DNA of 64,000 bases from Mangrovimonas futianensis (lineage in GTDB: Bacteria > Bacteroidota > Bacteroidia > Flavobacteriales > Flavobacteriaceae). The position numbers were made by a program, and so were the translations under genes. Under the pieces are notes generated by a model that was not told the origin of the DNA, did no database searches, and saw nothing but the letters and a program-made list of their open reading frames with translations. The stretch spans positions 248,001-312,000 of the forward strand of contig NZ_JAJJNF010000001.1 in assembly GCF_021245805.1 (NCBI RefSeq), read 5' to 3'. Shown here one piece after another: positions 53,717 through 63,048 of this stretch (position 1 is the stretch's first letter; every line of letters begins with the position of its first letter).

Positions 53717-53760
53717 CAAAGTTACCTCCAAATGTTAAAATCTTCTATGACAATTATCAG
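53717..53760 (-). promoter_or_regulatory. CRP/FNR-type site and -7 box of fhs
   Basis: On the minus strand CTGATAATTGTCAT (53760-53747) is followed after 22 nt by a perfect TAACTTTG (53724-53717); fhs starts 18 nt later at 53698. The right half-site is perfect, the left one partial. Confidence 0.65.
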
Positions 53761-53772
53761 CATTTAAACCAA

Positions 53773-53807
53773 TAAAAAAACCCGAAATCATTATCAGATT
53801 TCGGGTT
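53773..53807 (-). terminator. ppdK terminator
   Basis: AACCCGAAATC (53779-53789) pairs with GATTTCGGGTT (53797-53807); a minus-strand T run follows at 53778-53773. Confidence 0.88.
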
Positions 53808-53828
53808 TTCTCACCAAACAAGTTTCCT

Positions 53829-56561
53829 TTAATTTAGGACACTTTTAATAGCTGCTTGTGCCGCAGCTACTCTTGCTATGGGAACTCTATAAGGTGAACA
53901 GCTTACATAATCTAATCCGGTATTATAGCAGAACTCAACTGAAGAAGGTTCACCACCATGCTCTCCACATATTCCTACTTTTAGCATCGGATTCACACTT
54001 CTACCTCTTCCTGTACCTAATTGAACCAATTGCCCAACACCTGCTTGATCTAGCACTTCAAAAGGATCGTTCTTAAGGATACCTTTTTCTAAATAAATTG
54101 GTAAGAACTTACCAGAATCATCTCTTGAGTAACCAAAAGTCATTTGGGTTAAGTCATTGGTTCCGAAAGAGAAGAAGTCTGCTCTCTTAGCTATTTGATC
54201 TGCCATCAAAGTGGCGCGAGGAACTTCCATCATGGTTCCAACGAAATATTCAACGCGATCTTTTCTTTCCTCAAAAATGGTTTCGGCAGTTTCTCTAACA
54301 ATGGTTTCCTGAGCCACAAACTCCTCATAAATACCTACCAAAGGAATCATGATTTCTGGTTTTGTCTCAATACCTCGTTGTTTCAAATTCAACGCTGCTT
54401 CAATAATGGCACGTGTTTGCATTTCTGTAATTTCTGGATAGGTATTTCCTAAACGGCAACCACGGTGACCCAACATAGGGTTAAATTCTTCCAAGTCTGC
54501 TACTTTAGATTTTACAGATTCTAAAGACACATGCATCTCCTCTGCCAACTCACGTAACGTTGCCAATTGGTGAGGGACGAATTCGTGCAATGGTGGATCC
54601 AATAAACGAATAGTTACTGGCAGACCTTCCATGGCTTCAAACAATCCTTCAAAGTCACTACGTTGCATAGGTAATAATTTGGCAAGGGCTTGTTTTCTTC
54701 CTTTAACTGTATCTGCCAAAATCATTTCACGCATAGCTTTAATACGATCTACTTCGAAAAACATATGCTCAGTACGGGTTAATCCAACACCTGAAGCTCC
54801 AAAACTTCTAGCAATTTTTGCATCTTGTGGCGTATCTGCATTGGCACGCACTTTCATGCTGCTATACTTATCTGACAACTCCATGATTTTTGCAAACTCA
54901 CCTGTTAATTCGGGCTCAACTGTAGCTACTTTGCCATCAATAATATTTCCTGTAGAACCATTGAGTGAAATCCAGTCTCCTTCATGATACTCTTTTCCTT
55001 CCACTCTCATGGTTTTAGATTTATAATTTATTTTAATGGCTCCAGCACCAGCCACACAGCATTTACCCATTCCTCTGGCTACAACCGCAGCATGTGAAGT
55101 CATTCCTCCTCTAGCAGTTAAAATACCTTTAGATAAATTCATTCCTTCCAAATCTTCAGGAGAGGTTTCTACACGAGCTAAAATGCTATTTTTAAATTTA
55201 TTGGCATCTTCAGCAAAGAACACCAATTGACCTGTAGCGGCTCCTGGAGAAGCAGGAAGACCTTGTGTAATCACATGGGCAGATTTAAGTGCCTTAGGAT
55301 CAAAAACAGGATGTAGTAATTCATCTAATTTATTTGGTTCGATGCGTAAAAGCGCTTCTTCCTCAGAAATTGCTCCTTGCTCAAGCAAGTCTATAGCAAT
55401 TTTTACCATAGCTGCACCAGTACGTTTTCCATTTCTAGTTTGTAGAATCCATAATTTACCTTCTTGAATGGTAAACTCCATATCCTGCATATCTCGATAA
55501 TGCTTTTCAAGCGTTTCTTGATAACCATTTAATTCATTAAAAATCTCAGGCATCAACTCTTCTAATGAAGCAAATTTGGATTTTCTTATTTTCTCAGTAA
55601 CTTGAGCAAGTTCTGCCCATCTTTGAGATCCGATTTTGGTAATTTGTTGGGGCGTACGAACACCAGCAACAACATCTTCACCTTGAGCGTTCAATAAATA
55701 TTCGCCATTGAATAGGTTCTCTCCAGAACCTGCATCTCTAGTGAAACACACTCCGGTACCCGAATTATCACCCATATTTCCAAATACCATGGCCTGAACG
55801 TTTACAGCTGTTCCCCAATCTGCTGGATATCCATGCATATTTCTGTAATATACAGCACGTTTTCCATTCCAGCTATCAAATACGGCCATGACCGCCAGCC
55901 ATAACTGATCCCATGGATCTGAAGGGAATTCTTTTCCTAAACGGCGATAGATGGCTTTTTTGAAATCAAACACCAAATCCTTAAGATCTTGAACGGTGAA
56001 TTCGGTATCCAACTCTATTTCACGTTTCTCCTTAAGGTTATCAATTATTTCTTCAAAAGGATCTAAATCATCCTTATTTATAGGTTTCATTCCCATTACC
56101 ACACTACCATACATTTGAACAAAACGACGGTAAGAATCCCATGCAAAACGATCATTCTTAGTCTTTTTGGCCAGTCCTTGCACTACGTCATCATTCAAAC
56201 CAAGATTAAGAACGGTATCCATCATCCCAGGCATAGAAACACGTGCCCCTGAACGAACAGAGAGCAACAACGGGTTTTTGGAGTCTCCAAATTTGGCTCC
56301 CATTGTTTTTTCAACGTTGTTCACTGCGGTTTCTACATCTTTCTTGAGAAGACTAATAACAGCTTCTTTTCCTAATTGATTATATTCAGTACATACTTCT
56401 GTAGTAATGGTAAATCCTGGAGGAACCGGAATTCCTATAGCACTCATTTCTGCTAGGTTGGCTCCTTTACCACCTAACAAGTTCTTCATCGAACTATCTC
56501 CATCGGCTTTTTTGTCACCAAAGGTGTAGACTCGAGTTTTGGTTTTGTTTTTTAGTTCCAT
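53829..56561 (-). CDS. ppdK: Pyruvate, phosphate dikinase
   Basis: Interconverts pyruvate and phosphoenolpyruvate with ATP and phosphate. 910 residues with the N-terminal nucleotide-binding domain (LLGGKGANLAEM, about 28-40), the phosphohistidine domain TSHAAVVARGMGK (His490) and the C-terminal PEP-binding domain with the catalytic Cys865 in GICGEHGGEPSS. It allows reversible glycolysis/gluconeogenesis and energy saving by pyrophosphate use. Single-gene unit with its own terminator and a CRP/FNR-type promoter, which would fit low-oxygen or energy control. Confidence 0.97.
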   Translation of the reverse strand: MELKNKTKTRVYTFGDKKADGDSSMKNLLGGKGANLAEMSAIGIPVPPGFTITTEVCTEYNQLGKEAVISLLKKDVETAVNNVEKTMGAKFGDSKNPLLLSVRSGARVSMPGMMDTVLNLGLNDDVVQGLAKKTKNDRFAWDSYRRFVQMYGSVVMGMKPINKDDLDPFEEIIDNLKEKREIELDTEFTVQDLKDLVFDFKKAIYRRLGKEFPSDPWDQLWLAVMAVFDSWNGKRAVYYRNMHGYPADWGTAVNVQAMVFGNMGDNSGTGVCFTRDAGSGENLFNGEYLLNAQGEDVVAGVRTPQQITKIGSQRWAELAQVTEKIRKSKFASLEELMPEIFNELNGYQETLEKHYRDMQDMEFTIQEGKLWILQTRNGKRTGAAMVKIAIDLLEQGAISEEEALLRIEPNKLDELLHPVFDPKALKSAHVITQGLPASPGAATGQLVFFAEDANKFKNSILARVETSPEDLEGMNLSKGILTARGGMTSHAAVVARGMGKCCVAGAGAIKINYKSKTMRVEGKEYHEGDWISLNGSTGNIIDGKVATVEPELTGEFAKIMELSDKYSSMKVRANADTPQDAKIARSFGASGVGLTRTEHMFFEVDRIKAMREMILADTVKGRKQALAKLLPMQRSDFEGLFEAMEGLPVTIRLLDPPLHEFVPHQLATLRELAEEMHVSLESVKSKVADLEEFNPMLGHRGCRLGNTYPEITEMQTRAIIEAALNLKQRGIETKPEIMIPLVGIYEEFVAQETIVRETAETIFEERKDRVEYFVGTMMEVPRATLMADQIAKRADFFSFGTNDLTQMTFGYSRDDSGKFLPIYLEKGILKNDPFEVLDQAGVGQLVQLGTGRGRSVNPMLKVGICGEHGGEPSSVEFCYNTGLDYVSCSPYRVPIARVAAAQAAIKSVLN

Positions 56562-56595
56562 AATACGAACATTTTTAATTTCATTTTCAACATGT

Positions 56596-56639
56596 TAAAG
56601 GTAAACTAGCTCTTGAAGAATAACTATGACAATAGTCAT
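56596..56639 (-). promoter_or_regulatory. CRP/FNR-type site and -7 box of ppdK
   Basis: ATGACTATTGTCAT on the minus strand (56639-56626), with perfect 5-bp arms ATGAC/GTCAT, is followed after 22 nt by TACCTTTA (56603-56596). ppdK starts 34 nt later. Confidence 0.7.
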
Positions 56640-56683
56640 GTTTCGTTCATTTTTTAACCATTAATTAGAATCATTATAAAACC

Positions 56684-56714
56684 AAAAAACCCAGACAATT
56701 AATCTGTCTGGGTT
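56684..56714 (-). terminator. Terminator of the RND efflux operon
   Basis: AACCCAGACA (56688-56697) pairs perfectly with TGTCTGGGTT (56705-56714), then a minus-strand T run, 37 bp past the DUF2892 stop. Confidence 0.88.
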
Positions 56715-56750
56715 ATCTAATTACCTAATATTTATTGCGCTATAAATGGA

Positions 56751-56936
56751 TTAATCCTTAATCCCTATTTTCTTTAAAATATCTTCCATTAAGCACCATT
56801 TGGTAATTGAAGATTGCAGTAAATTGGCCCCAACAAATATTGTAAACCAAAACCAGTTTTCGTTTACGTACATTCCTAGCAGCACACTAATTATTACAAA
56901 CGTTCCTGCAATTGCTCTTATATACCTATTAATCAT
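56751..56936 (-). CDS. DUF2892 small membrane protein
   Basis: 61 residues with two membrane helices (about 6-22 and 27-43). The pattern NRYIRAIAGTFVIISVLLG then NWFWFTIFVGANLLQSSITKWC matches DUF2892 (YgaP-like membrane part), which often accompanies rhodanese or thioredoxin-type redox genes. The conserved Cys (CLMEDILKKIG) could act in sulfur chemistry. Last gene of the efflux operon, 11 bp after the PII-like gene. Confidence 0.88.
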   Translation of the reverse strand: MINRYIRAIAGTFVIISVLLGMYVNENWFWFTIFVGANLLQSSITKWCLMEDILKKIGIKD

Positions 56937-56947
56937 CTTATTTAATT

Positions 56948-57253
56948 TTAAATGTGTTTTTCAATTGGAACTACAATGGCTTTCATGGGATTATTGGTTT
57001 CCAAATCTTTATTGAAATCTGAAATCAATCCAAACAAAGTATCAATGTGCTCTTCATCTGTAAATGAAAAGAACATACTTGATTCATTACCTCCTTTTAC
57101 ATTAGGAAACCAACTAGAAGTTGCCAACAAAGTGGGCGCATTCTTATAACCGTCAATTTCAGAACTGCTGAAACTTTCTATTCCAGCTTTCTTAAAAAGT
57201 CTCAAAACATCCTTTTCAAAGACTTCTACTGCTGTTACTATGACTAATTTCAT
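56948..57253 (-). CDS. PII-like (GlnB superfamily) protein of the efflux operon
   Basis: 101 residues with a ferredoxin-like pattern: MKLVIVTAVEVFEKDVLRLF, a loop with KNAPTLLATSSWF, and a closing strand MKAIVVPIEKHI. This resembles the PII/CutA-like proteins that sit beside RND pumps in Bacteroidota (DUF3240-like). It lacks the T-loop tyrosine motif of true GlnB. It may sense a ligand and act on the pump. 12 bp after the RND gene. Confidence 0.75.
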   Translation of the reverse strand: MKLVIVTAVEVFEKDVLRLFKKAGIESFSSSEIDGYKNAPTLLATSSWFPNVKGGNESSMFFSFTDEEHIDTLFGLISDFNKDLETNNPMKAIVVPIEKHI

Positions 57254-57265
57254 ATACCTGTTTTT

Positions 57266-60200
57266 TTAATCTTGATAATTTTTACGTTCAATCATGTAGT
57301 AAACTAAAGGCACTACCAATAAGGTCAGAATGGTTGAAACAATGGTTCCTCCCATAAGTGAAATAGCCAACCCTTGAAAAATAGGATCAAATAGAATCAC
57401 AAAAGCCCCTATAACAACCGTACCAGCTGTTAATAAAATAGGTGTGGTTCTTACTGCTCCAGCTTCAATAACTGCTTGTTTTAAAGGAATGCCCTCTGCC
57501 AACCTCAAATTCACAAAATCAATAAGCAAAACCGAATTTCGAACCATAATCCCCGCTAAAGCAATCATCCCGATAAAGGAGGTAGCTGTAAAGAAAGCTC
57601 CCATCATCCAATGTCCCAAGACAATTCCCACTAGGGACAATGGTATGGCAACCATCATTACAACGGGTGCTTTAAAGTTTTGAAACCACCCTACAATCAA
57701 TATGTATATAATGATTATGACACCTAAGAAAGCTATACCTAAATCCCTAAAAACTTCTAAGGTAATTTGCCACTCTCCATCCCACTTAACGGTATAGTCA
57801 TCTTCAAAACGAGGCTGCTTTATGTACAACTCATCCATAGCATACCCATCAGGCAAAGGAATATTTTGAAGTTTATCACTCATTCCTAAAATGGCATATA
57901 CCGGACTCTCAAGCTTTCCTGCCATATCAGCCATCACATAAACAACTCTTTTCTGATTTTTTCTATAAATACTTTTGGCCTTAGTTACTTGTTGAATATC
58001 GACAAGGTCTGCGATGGGGACCATGCCTCCTTGATTGGAAGCCACTTTTAATTGTGAAATATCCATAAGAGTTGACTTTTCCTTCTCGTCTAAAGCAAGT
58101 ACAATTCCTACTTGATGAACAGCATTCTTATCATACAAAGCAGCAACTGGCTTATTGGACAATGCCATATTCATGGTATACACAATTTGCTGGGGTGCAA
58201 TACCATTTAACATGGCTTTTTCCCTATCAACGACAAATTGATACTCCACCTGGTCGTCTTCTACCATCCAATCAATATCAACCACATCATTGGTATTTTT
58301 AAGAATGTCCTGAACATGATTTGCCACTTCCATTTGTTGATCGTAATCGGGACCGTAGATTTCAGCAACAATGGTAGATAATACTGGTGGCCCTGGTGGA
58401 ACCTCAACCAACTTGACATTAGCTTGATATTTCTTCGCAATCTTTTGAATATCAGGACGCATAGATTTGGCAATGTCATGACTTTGAACATCCCGATCAT
58501 GCTTATCGGTTAAGTTTACCTGAATATCTGCCATATTACTACCTCCGCGTAAATCATAATGCCTTACCAAACCGTTAAAGGTTATTGGAGCAGAAGCCCC
58601 AACATAGCTTTGGTAGTTCACCACCTCAGGTCTTGTTGCTAAATATTGCCCAATTTCCCTTGCTACCACCGAAGTTCTTTCTAAAGTGGTTCCTTCTGGC
58701 ATATCAATGACTACCTGAAATTCATTTTTATTATCGAATGGTAGCATTTTAACCGCCACGGATTTGGTAAAGAACAAAGACACAGAACCCAGAAGCAAGA
58801 AAATGGTAATTCCTAAAAAGGTCCAACGTTTGGTTTTATTCTCAATCAGTGGTTTTTCAAACTTCTCATACATTCTAAAAATAAAGGTTCCAGAAACATC
58901 CTTCTTCTCTGGGTCATCTTCAGCCTTTTTATCCTTTTCCCTTAAGAAAATATAACCTAGATATGGGGTAATCGTTAAGGCAACGAACAAAGACAACAAC
59001 ATGGCTATGGAAGCTCCTATTGGCATCGGACTCATATAAGGCCCCATTAATCCAGATACAAATGCCATTGGCAACACAGAAGCAATAACTGTAAAGGTTG
59101 CCAAAATGGTTGGGTTCCCAACTTCATTAATGGCATAAAGCGCTGCTTGCTTAAATGGGAGGCGTTTCATCTTGAAATGTCGATGCATATTCTCTGCAAT
59201 GATAATGGAGTCATCCACCACAATACCCGTTACAAAGACCAAGGCAAACAGGGTGATTCTATTTAAGGTATAATCCAGTAAATAATAACTCAACAATGTC
59301 AATGCAAACGTTATGGGCACCGACAAAAAGACAACCAATCCACCTCGCCATCCCATGGCCAGCATAACCACTAAAGTAACTGCTATGATTGCCCCGATTA
59401 AGTGCATTAAAAGTTCTGACACTTTTTGAGAAGCAGTTTCTCCATAATTTCTCGTGATTTCAACATGAACATCATCAGGCACCAGATTTTTCTTTAAGTG
59501 CTCTACCTTGTCCAATATAACATCTGCAATTTTCATGGCATCGGCACCTTTTCTTTTGGCTATGGAAATGGTCACCGCTGGATATTCAGACTGAAATACA
59601 TCCTGCTTTTCACTTGCTTGCCCAAACCCTAAACTCACATAATTCACGGGTATTTGAGGTCCGTCAAATACTTGGGCTACTTGTTTTAAATAAATAGGTT
59701 GTTGTTGCTGTACGCCAACCACCAAATTTTCTACATCTTCTATCGAATTTAAAAATTGACCTGTGGTCACAAAAAACTCTTCGTCATTTTTATCGAAAGT
59801 CCCAGCTCCCATTTGTTGGTTATTAGCTTGAATCATTTGAGAAACAGATAACATATCCAAACCAGCTGCCGCCAAACGATCTTTATCCAAAACCACACGC
59901 AACTCTCTATTTCTACCACCAATATCATGGGTTATTGCCACATCTTCCACTTTTTCAATCTCACTCTTAAGCTCCTGAGCTATTTGTTTCAATTGAAAAT
60001 CATCATAATTATCACTCCATAATGTTAATGCCAGCATAGGCACATCATCAATGGCTCGTGTTTTAACCAAAGGCATCGTGACACCCTTGGGCATTTGGTC
60101 CATGTGCTTATTTATTTCATTGTAAAGTTTTACAAAAGAGCGCTCAATATCCTCACCTACATAAAACTGTACGATGACCATTCCTTGTTCTTCCATGGAA

Positions 60201-60463
60201 GTGGAATACACATATTCCACACCTTTTATATTGGAGATGATTTTCTCCAAAGGCTTAATCACCCTAGACTCTACCTCCGTTGGACTGGCACCAGCATATC
60301 CCACAAAAATATCTGCCATGGGCACATCAATTTGAGGTTCTTCTTCTCGTGGAATCAAAAACGAACTATATACACCAATCACCATGAAAACAATCATGAG
60401 AAGTACTGTAAGTTTAGAACTTATAAAGCCTTTGGCTATCTTACCAGCTAATCCTTCTTTCAT
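57266..60463 (-). CDS. RND efflux transporter permease (AcrB/HAE family)
   Basis: Inner-membrane proton-driven pump of 1065 residues. Helix 1 (about 14-34) is followed by the first porter domain, helices 2-6 around residues 345-510 with VVDDSIIIAENMHRH (proton-relay Asp pair region), a second porter domain and the final helix set (about 885-1055). The domain duplication typical of RND proteins is intact. It works with the adaptor and TolC proteins encoded upstream to export drugs or envelope components; the substrate is not predictable. Confidence 0.96.
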   Translation of the reverse strand: MKEGLAGKIAKGFISSKLTVLLMIVFMVIGVYSSFLIPREEEPQIDVPMADIFVGYAGASPTEVESRVIKPLEKIISNIKGVEYVYSTSMEEQGMVIVQFYVGEDIERSFVKLYNEINKHMDQMPKGVTMPLVKTRAIDDVPMLALTLWSDNYDDFQLKQIAQELKSEIEKVEDVAITHDIGGRNRELRVVLDKDRLAAAGLDMLSVSQMIQANNQQMGAGTFDKNDEEFFVTTGQFLNSIEDVENLVVGVQQQQPIYLKQVAQVFDGPQIPVNYVSLGFGQASEKQDVFQSEYPAVTISIAKRKGADAMKIADVILDKVEHLKKNLVPDDVHVEITRNYGETASQKVSELLMHLIGAIIAVTLVVMLAMGWRGGLVVFLSVPITFALTLLSYYLLDYTLNRITLFALVFVTGIVVDDSIIIAENMHRHFKMKRLPFKQAALYAINEVGNPTILATFTVIASVLPMAFVSGLMGPYMSPMPIGASIAMLLSLFVALTITPYLGYIFLREKDKKAEDDPEKKDVSGTFIFRMYEKFEKPLIENKTKRWTFLGITIFLLLGSVSLFFTKSVAVKMLPFDNKNEFQVVIDMPEGTTLERTSVVAREIGQYLATRPEVVNYQSYVGASAPITFNGLVRHYDLRGGSNMADIQVNLTDKHDRDVQSHDIAKSMRPDIQKIAKKYQANVKLVEVPPGPPVLSTIVAEIYGPDYDQQMEVANHVQDILKNTNDVVDIDWMVEDDQVEYQFVVDREKAMLNGIAPQQIVYTMNMALSNKPVAALYDKNAVHQVGIVLALDEKEKSTLMDISQLKVASNQGGMVPIADLVDIQQVTKAKSIYRKNQKRVVYVMADMAGKLESPVYAILGMSDKLQNIPLPDGYAMDELYIKQPRFEDDYTVKWDGEWQITLEVFRDLGIAFLGVIIIIYILIVGWFQNFKAPVVMMVAIPLSLVGIVLGHWMMGAFFTATSFIGMIALAGIMVRNSVLLIDFVNLRLAEGIPLKQAVIEAGAVRTTPILLTAGTVVIGAFVILFDPIFQGLAISLMGGTIVSTILTLLVVPLVYYMIERKNYQD

Positions 60464-60475
60464 CTTTATACTTGA

Positions 60476-61549
60476 TTATTGAACCAATACTTTGGCACCA
60501 TTAAACAATTTTCCTTCTGAAGATGTGATATACGACTCATCGATTGATAATCCCGACAGCACTTCAACCATATCTCCGTAAGTTCTTCCCAAACGCACCC
60601 ATCTTAGTATAGCAGTCTGGCTTTCACTTACTGTATAAATCCCTGATAATTGCCCTTTGGTTACAAGTGCACTTTTAGGAACCAATACCACTTCTGATTG
60701 CTGTTTCTTCTCAACGGGAAATTGAACCGTAACAAACATACCCGACATAACATCATTAGACTCTTCCATTTGAATGGTCACCAAATATTGTCCCCCGGTA
60801 TGTTTTGCTGACCTACTAACTTGAGATACGGTTCCTTTTAAAGTCTTATTGAGTGATTTCACTTGAATTTCTACTGAACTATCCTTTGTGATTTGGGAAA
60901 TTTCAGTTTCTGGAACCATGGCGATCACCTCAAATTTATTTGGATTCTCAACGGTTATCAAGGGCATTCCAGGATTGGCCATATCGCCTTTTTTCACTGT
61001 TTTTTGAGTGACTACTCCTTCAAAAGGAGCGGTGATATTCACGTATGCAAATTGCGCATTTACTTCATTCTTCATTTGTTTTGCTGCCTCCATTCTGGCA
61101 TTTGCCATTTGGTATCTTGCAGTCATATCATCTAATTCCTTTTGAGAAGCACTTTGTTGCTTATATAAGGTTTGGAATCTTTCATAATCTTTTTTAGCAT
61201 TTTCATAAGCGGCTTTCGCTTCCAAAATACTAGCATCAACTTGAGCTCGCTTTGCTTGAAGATCTGAATTGTTAATGGAAACCAACAATTGACCCTTTTT
61301 AACTTGATCACCAACATGGACATAGACCTCATTAACGTACCCCATCATTCTGGTACTTAAATCAGCACTATTGACCGCTTGAATTTTTCCGCTTACAGCC
61401 AAAAAAGGATTCCCTTTATTGGAAGTCGCTTCATATACTTGCACCGGTATAGGTGATATATCCTTTTGACTATTCTTTTCTTCTTTCCCTCCACAATTAA
61501 ATAAGGTTGCAACTAATAATAGAGTTGAGATGGTATATACTTTTTTCAT
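60476..61549 (-). CDS. RND periplasmic adaptor (membrane fusion protein)
   Basis: Lipoprotein (LLLVATLFNC, Cys19) of 357 residues with the adaptor layout: a biotinyl-lipoyl-like domain (VYVHVGDQVKKGQLLVSIN), an alpha-hairpin coiled coil (about 100-165), a beta-barrel domain (ITAPFEGVVTQKTVKKGDMA) and a membrane-proximal domain. It joins the RND pump to the TolC channel. 12 bp upstream of the pump gene. Confidence 0.95.
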   Translation of the reverse strand: MKKVYTISTLLLVATLFNCGGKEEKNSQKDISPIPVQVYEATSNKGNPFLAVSGKIQAVNSADLSTRMMGYVNEVYVHVGDQVKKGQLLVSINNSDLQAKRAQVDASILEAKAAYENAKKDYERFQTLYKQQSASQKELDDMTARYQMANARMEAAKQMKNEVNAQFAYVNITAPFEGVVTQKTVKKGDMANPGMPLITVENPNKFEVIAMVPETEISQITKDSSVEIQVKSLNKTLKGTVSQVSRSAKHTGGQYLVTIQMEESNDVMSGMFVTVQFPVEKKQQSEVVLVPKSALVTKGQLSGIYTVSESQTAILRWVRLGRTYGDMVEVLSGLSIDESYITSSEGKLFNGAKVLVQ

Positions 61550-61558
61550 GTGTTTGTT

Positions 61559-62869
61559 TTATTTAGTAAGAAACTGCACATAAGACTGTGCATAGTTGTA
61601 TTCAAAAATCGTTTGATAATATTCTAGTTGTTTCTGAGCATATTGCGTCTCAGACATCAACAAATCGGTTGTTTTTTCCAACCCTTGTTCAAATCTATTT
61701 TTCCTAATTCGCAAGGATTCTTCCGACTGTTCCATAGCCAGTTTACTCAACACTAATTTATTTTTCGCATCTACGAGCATGCGTTTGGCTTTATTCAATT
61801 CCAATTGACTTTGCGAGACATACTGCTCATATTCTAATTGGGATTTTTGATATTCCGATTTGCTTTTTTGAGCCTTACCAAAACGTTTAGTCCCATTGAG
61901 AATATCCCAACTTAACTGGGCGCCCACTACATACCCATTAGAGCCCGCTTGAAAAATATGTTCATCATACAATTCATAACTCCCAAAGGCATTCAACCTA
62001 GGCAGAAAAGTCATTTTATCGGCCTGATACATGGTCTTGTAAGCATCTGTAGCCATAGCCATAGCCTTTATATCTGATCGATCCTCTGCAACAGAAGTAT
62101 CGTTGAAATCATTCAAGTTTTCAACTTGCAAGCTATCAGTAGGTTTATAAATGAGATCCTGATTTGCATCCATTAAAAATGCTAAATAATTGGAGCCATT
62201 TTGGACATTGCTTTTTGCTATTTGAAGTTGGTTTTGGATTTCAGTAACGCGAACTTCAACGGCAAGTAAATCTGATTTTTGTAGGTAACCTTGATTAAAA
62301 TTATCTGTTGCCATCTTATAATTAGCTTCTGCTGTTAGGAGTGCCTTTTCCAAAACCTCAATACCTTTATAAGCCAATTGCAATTGCATGTAGGCTTTAT
62401 CAACTTCAAACACCATGTAATCTTCTGTGCGCTCTTGCTTTAAAGACATGGCGTCCATTTTAGATTTCGCCGCCTTCCGCTGGAGGAAACCATCCATATT
62501 GATTAATGGTTGTTGGATTTCAAATTTGGTAGCGAAATTTTGAACCGCATCTGGATTATTTAAAAGGTCTGGATTAAAATCTGAAGCCGTCAAGATACCC
62601 TGATTCAATTTTGACCCAAAAGCCATGAGAGGATTGGTAGTTGACAACCCAGTATGTGATGCTGTAATATTGGGAAGAAATACAGCATTGGTCTGTCTAA
62701 AATCAGCCCTAGCCTGAATAAAATCTTCCTGAGACATTTTAAGGGTTTGGTTATTTTCTTTTACTGCCGTTTGGGCCTCCATTTTTGAGATTGCCACCCT
62801 TTCCTGAGCATTCATATAGGAATATGAGATTATCAAGAGCAGTATTAATTTATAGGTATGATTCTTCAT
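61559..62869 (-). CDS. TolC-family outer-membrane efflux channel
   Basis: 436 residues with a signal peptide (cut after SYMNAQ) and the two outer-membrane-efflux repeats (about 40-215 and 265-435), each with long helices that build the periplasmic tunnel (for example AYMQLQLAYKGIEVLEKALL). First gene of the five-gene operon, 9 bp before the adaptor; the operon promoter has a perfect CRP/FNR-type palindrome. Confidence 0.94.
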   Translation of the reverse strand: MKNHTYKLILLLIISYSYMNAQERVAISKMEAQTAVKENNQTLKMSQEDFIQARADFRQTNAVFLPNITASHTGLSTTNPLMAFGSKLNQGILTASDFNPDLLNNPDAVQNFATKFEIQQPLINMDGFLQRKAAKSKMDAMSLKQERTEDYMVFEVDKAYMQLQLAYKGIEVLEKALLTAEANYKMATDNFNQGYLQKSDLLAVEVRVTEIQNQLQIAKSNVQNGSNYLAFLMDANQDLIYKPTDSLQVENLNDFNDTSVAEDRSDIKAMAMATDAYKTMYQADKMTFLPRLNAFGSYELYDEHIFQAGSNGYVVGAQLSWDILNGTKRFGKAQKSKSEYQKSQLEYEQYVSQSQLELNKAKRMLVDAKNKLVLSKLAMEQSEESLRIRKNRFEQGLEKTTDLLMSETQYAQKQLEYYQTIFEYNYAQSYVQFLTK

Positions 62870-62889
62870 GTATCTTAAAATTTATAAAG

Positions 62890-62933
62890 CAAAAATACAT
62901 TTGGCACTATCCGCTGTCAGTAACACATGTTAC
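62890..62933 (-). promoter_or_regulatory. CRP/FNR-type site and -7 box of the efflux operon
   Basis: GTAACATGTGTTAC on the minus strand (62933-62920), 6-bp perfect arms, followed after 22 nt by TATTTTTG (62897-62890), a perfect TAnnTTTG; TolC starts 20 nt later. Confidence 0.72.
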
Positions 62934-62977
62934 CTAAAACAAACCACTGTTTAGCAAGCCTTTAAAAATCCAACCTC

Positions 62978-63021
62978 ATGACAAATGTCATATATTCCAC
63001 GAAAGCGTTTTCGTAACTTTA
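62978..63021 (+). promoter_or_regulatory. CRP/FNR-type site and -7 box of the tonB-like gene
   Basis: ATGACAAATGTCAT (62978-62991), 6-bp perfect arms, followed after 22 nt by TAACTTTA (63014-63021). No TTG is visible at -33, as expected of an activator-dependent promoter. ATG lies 27 nt downstream. Confidence 0.72.
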
Positions 63022-63048
63022 TATTAGAAAACAAAAACACTTTTAGTC

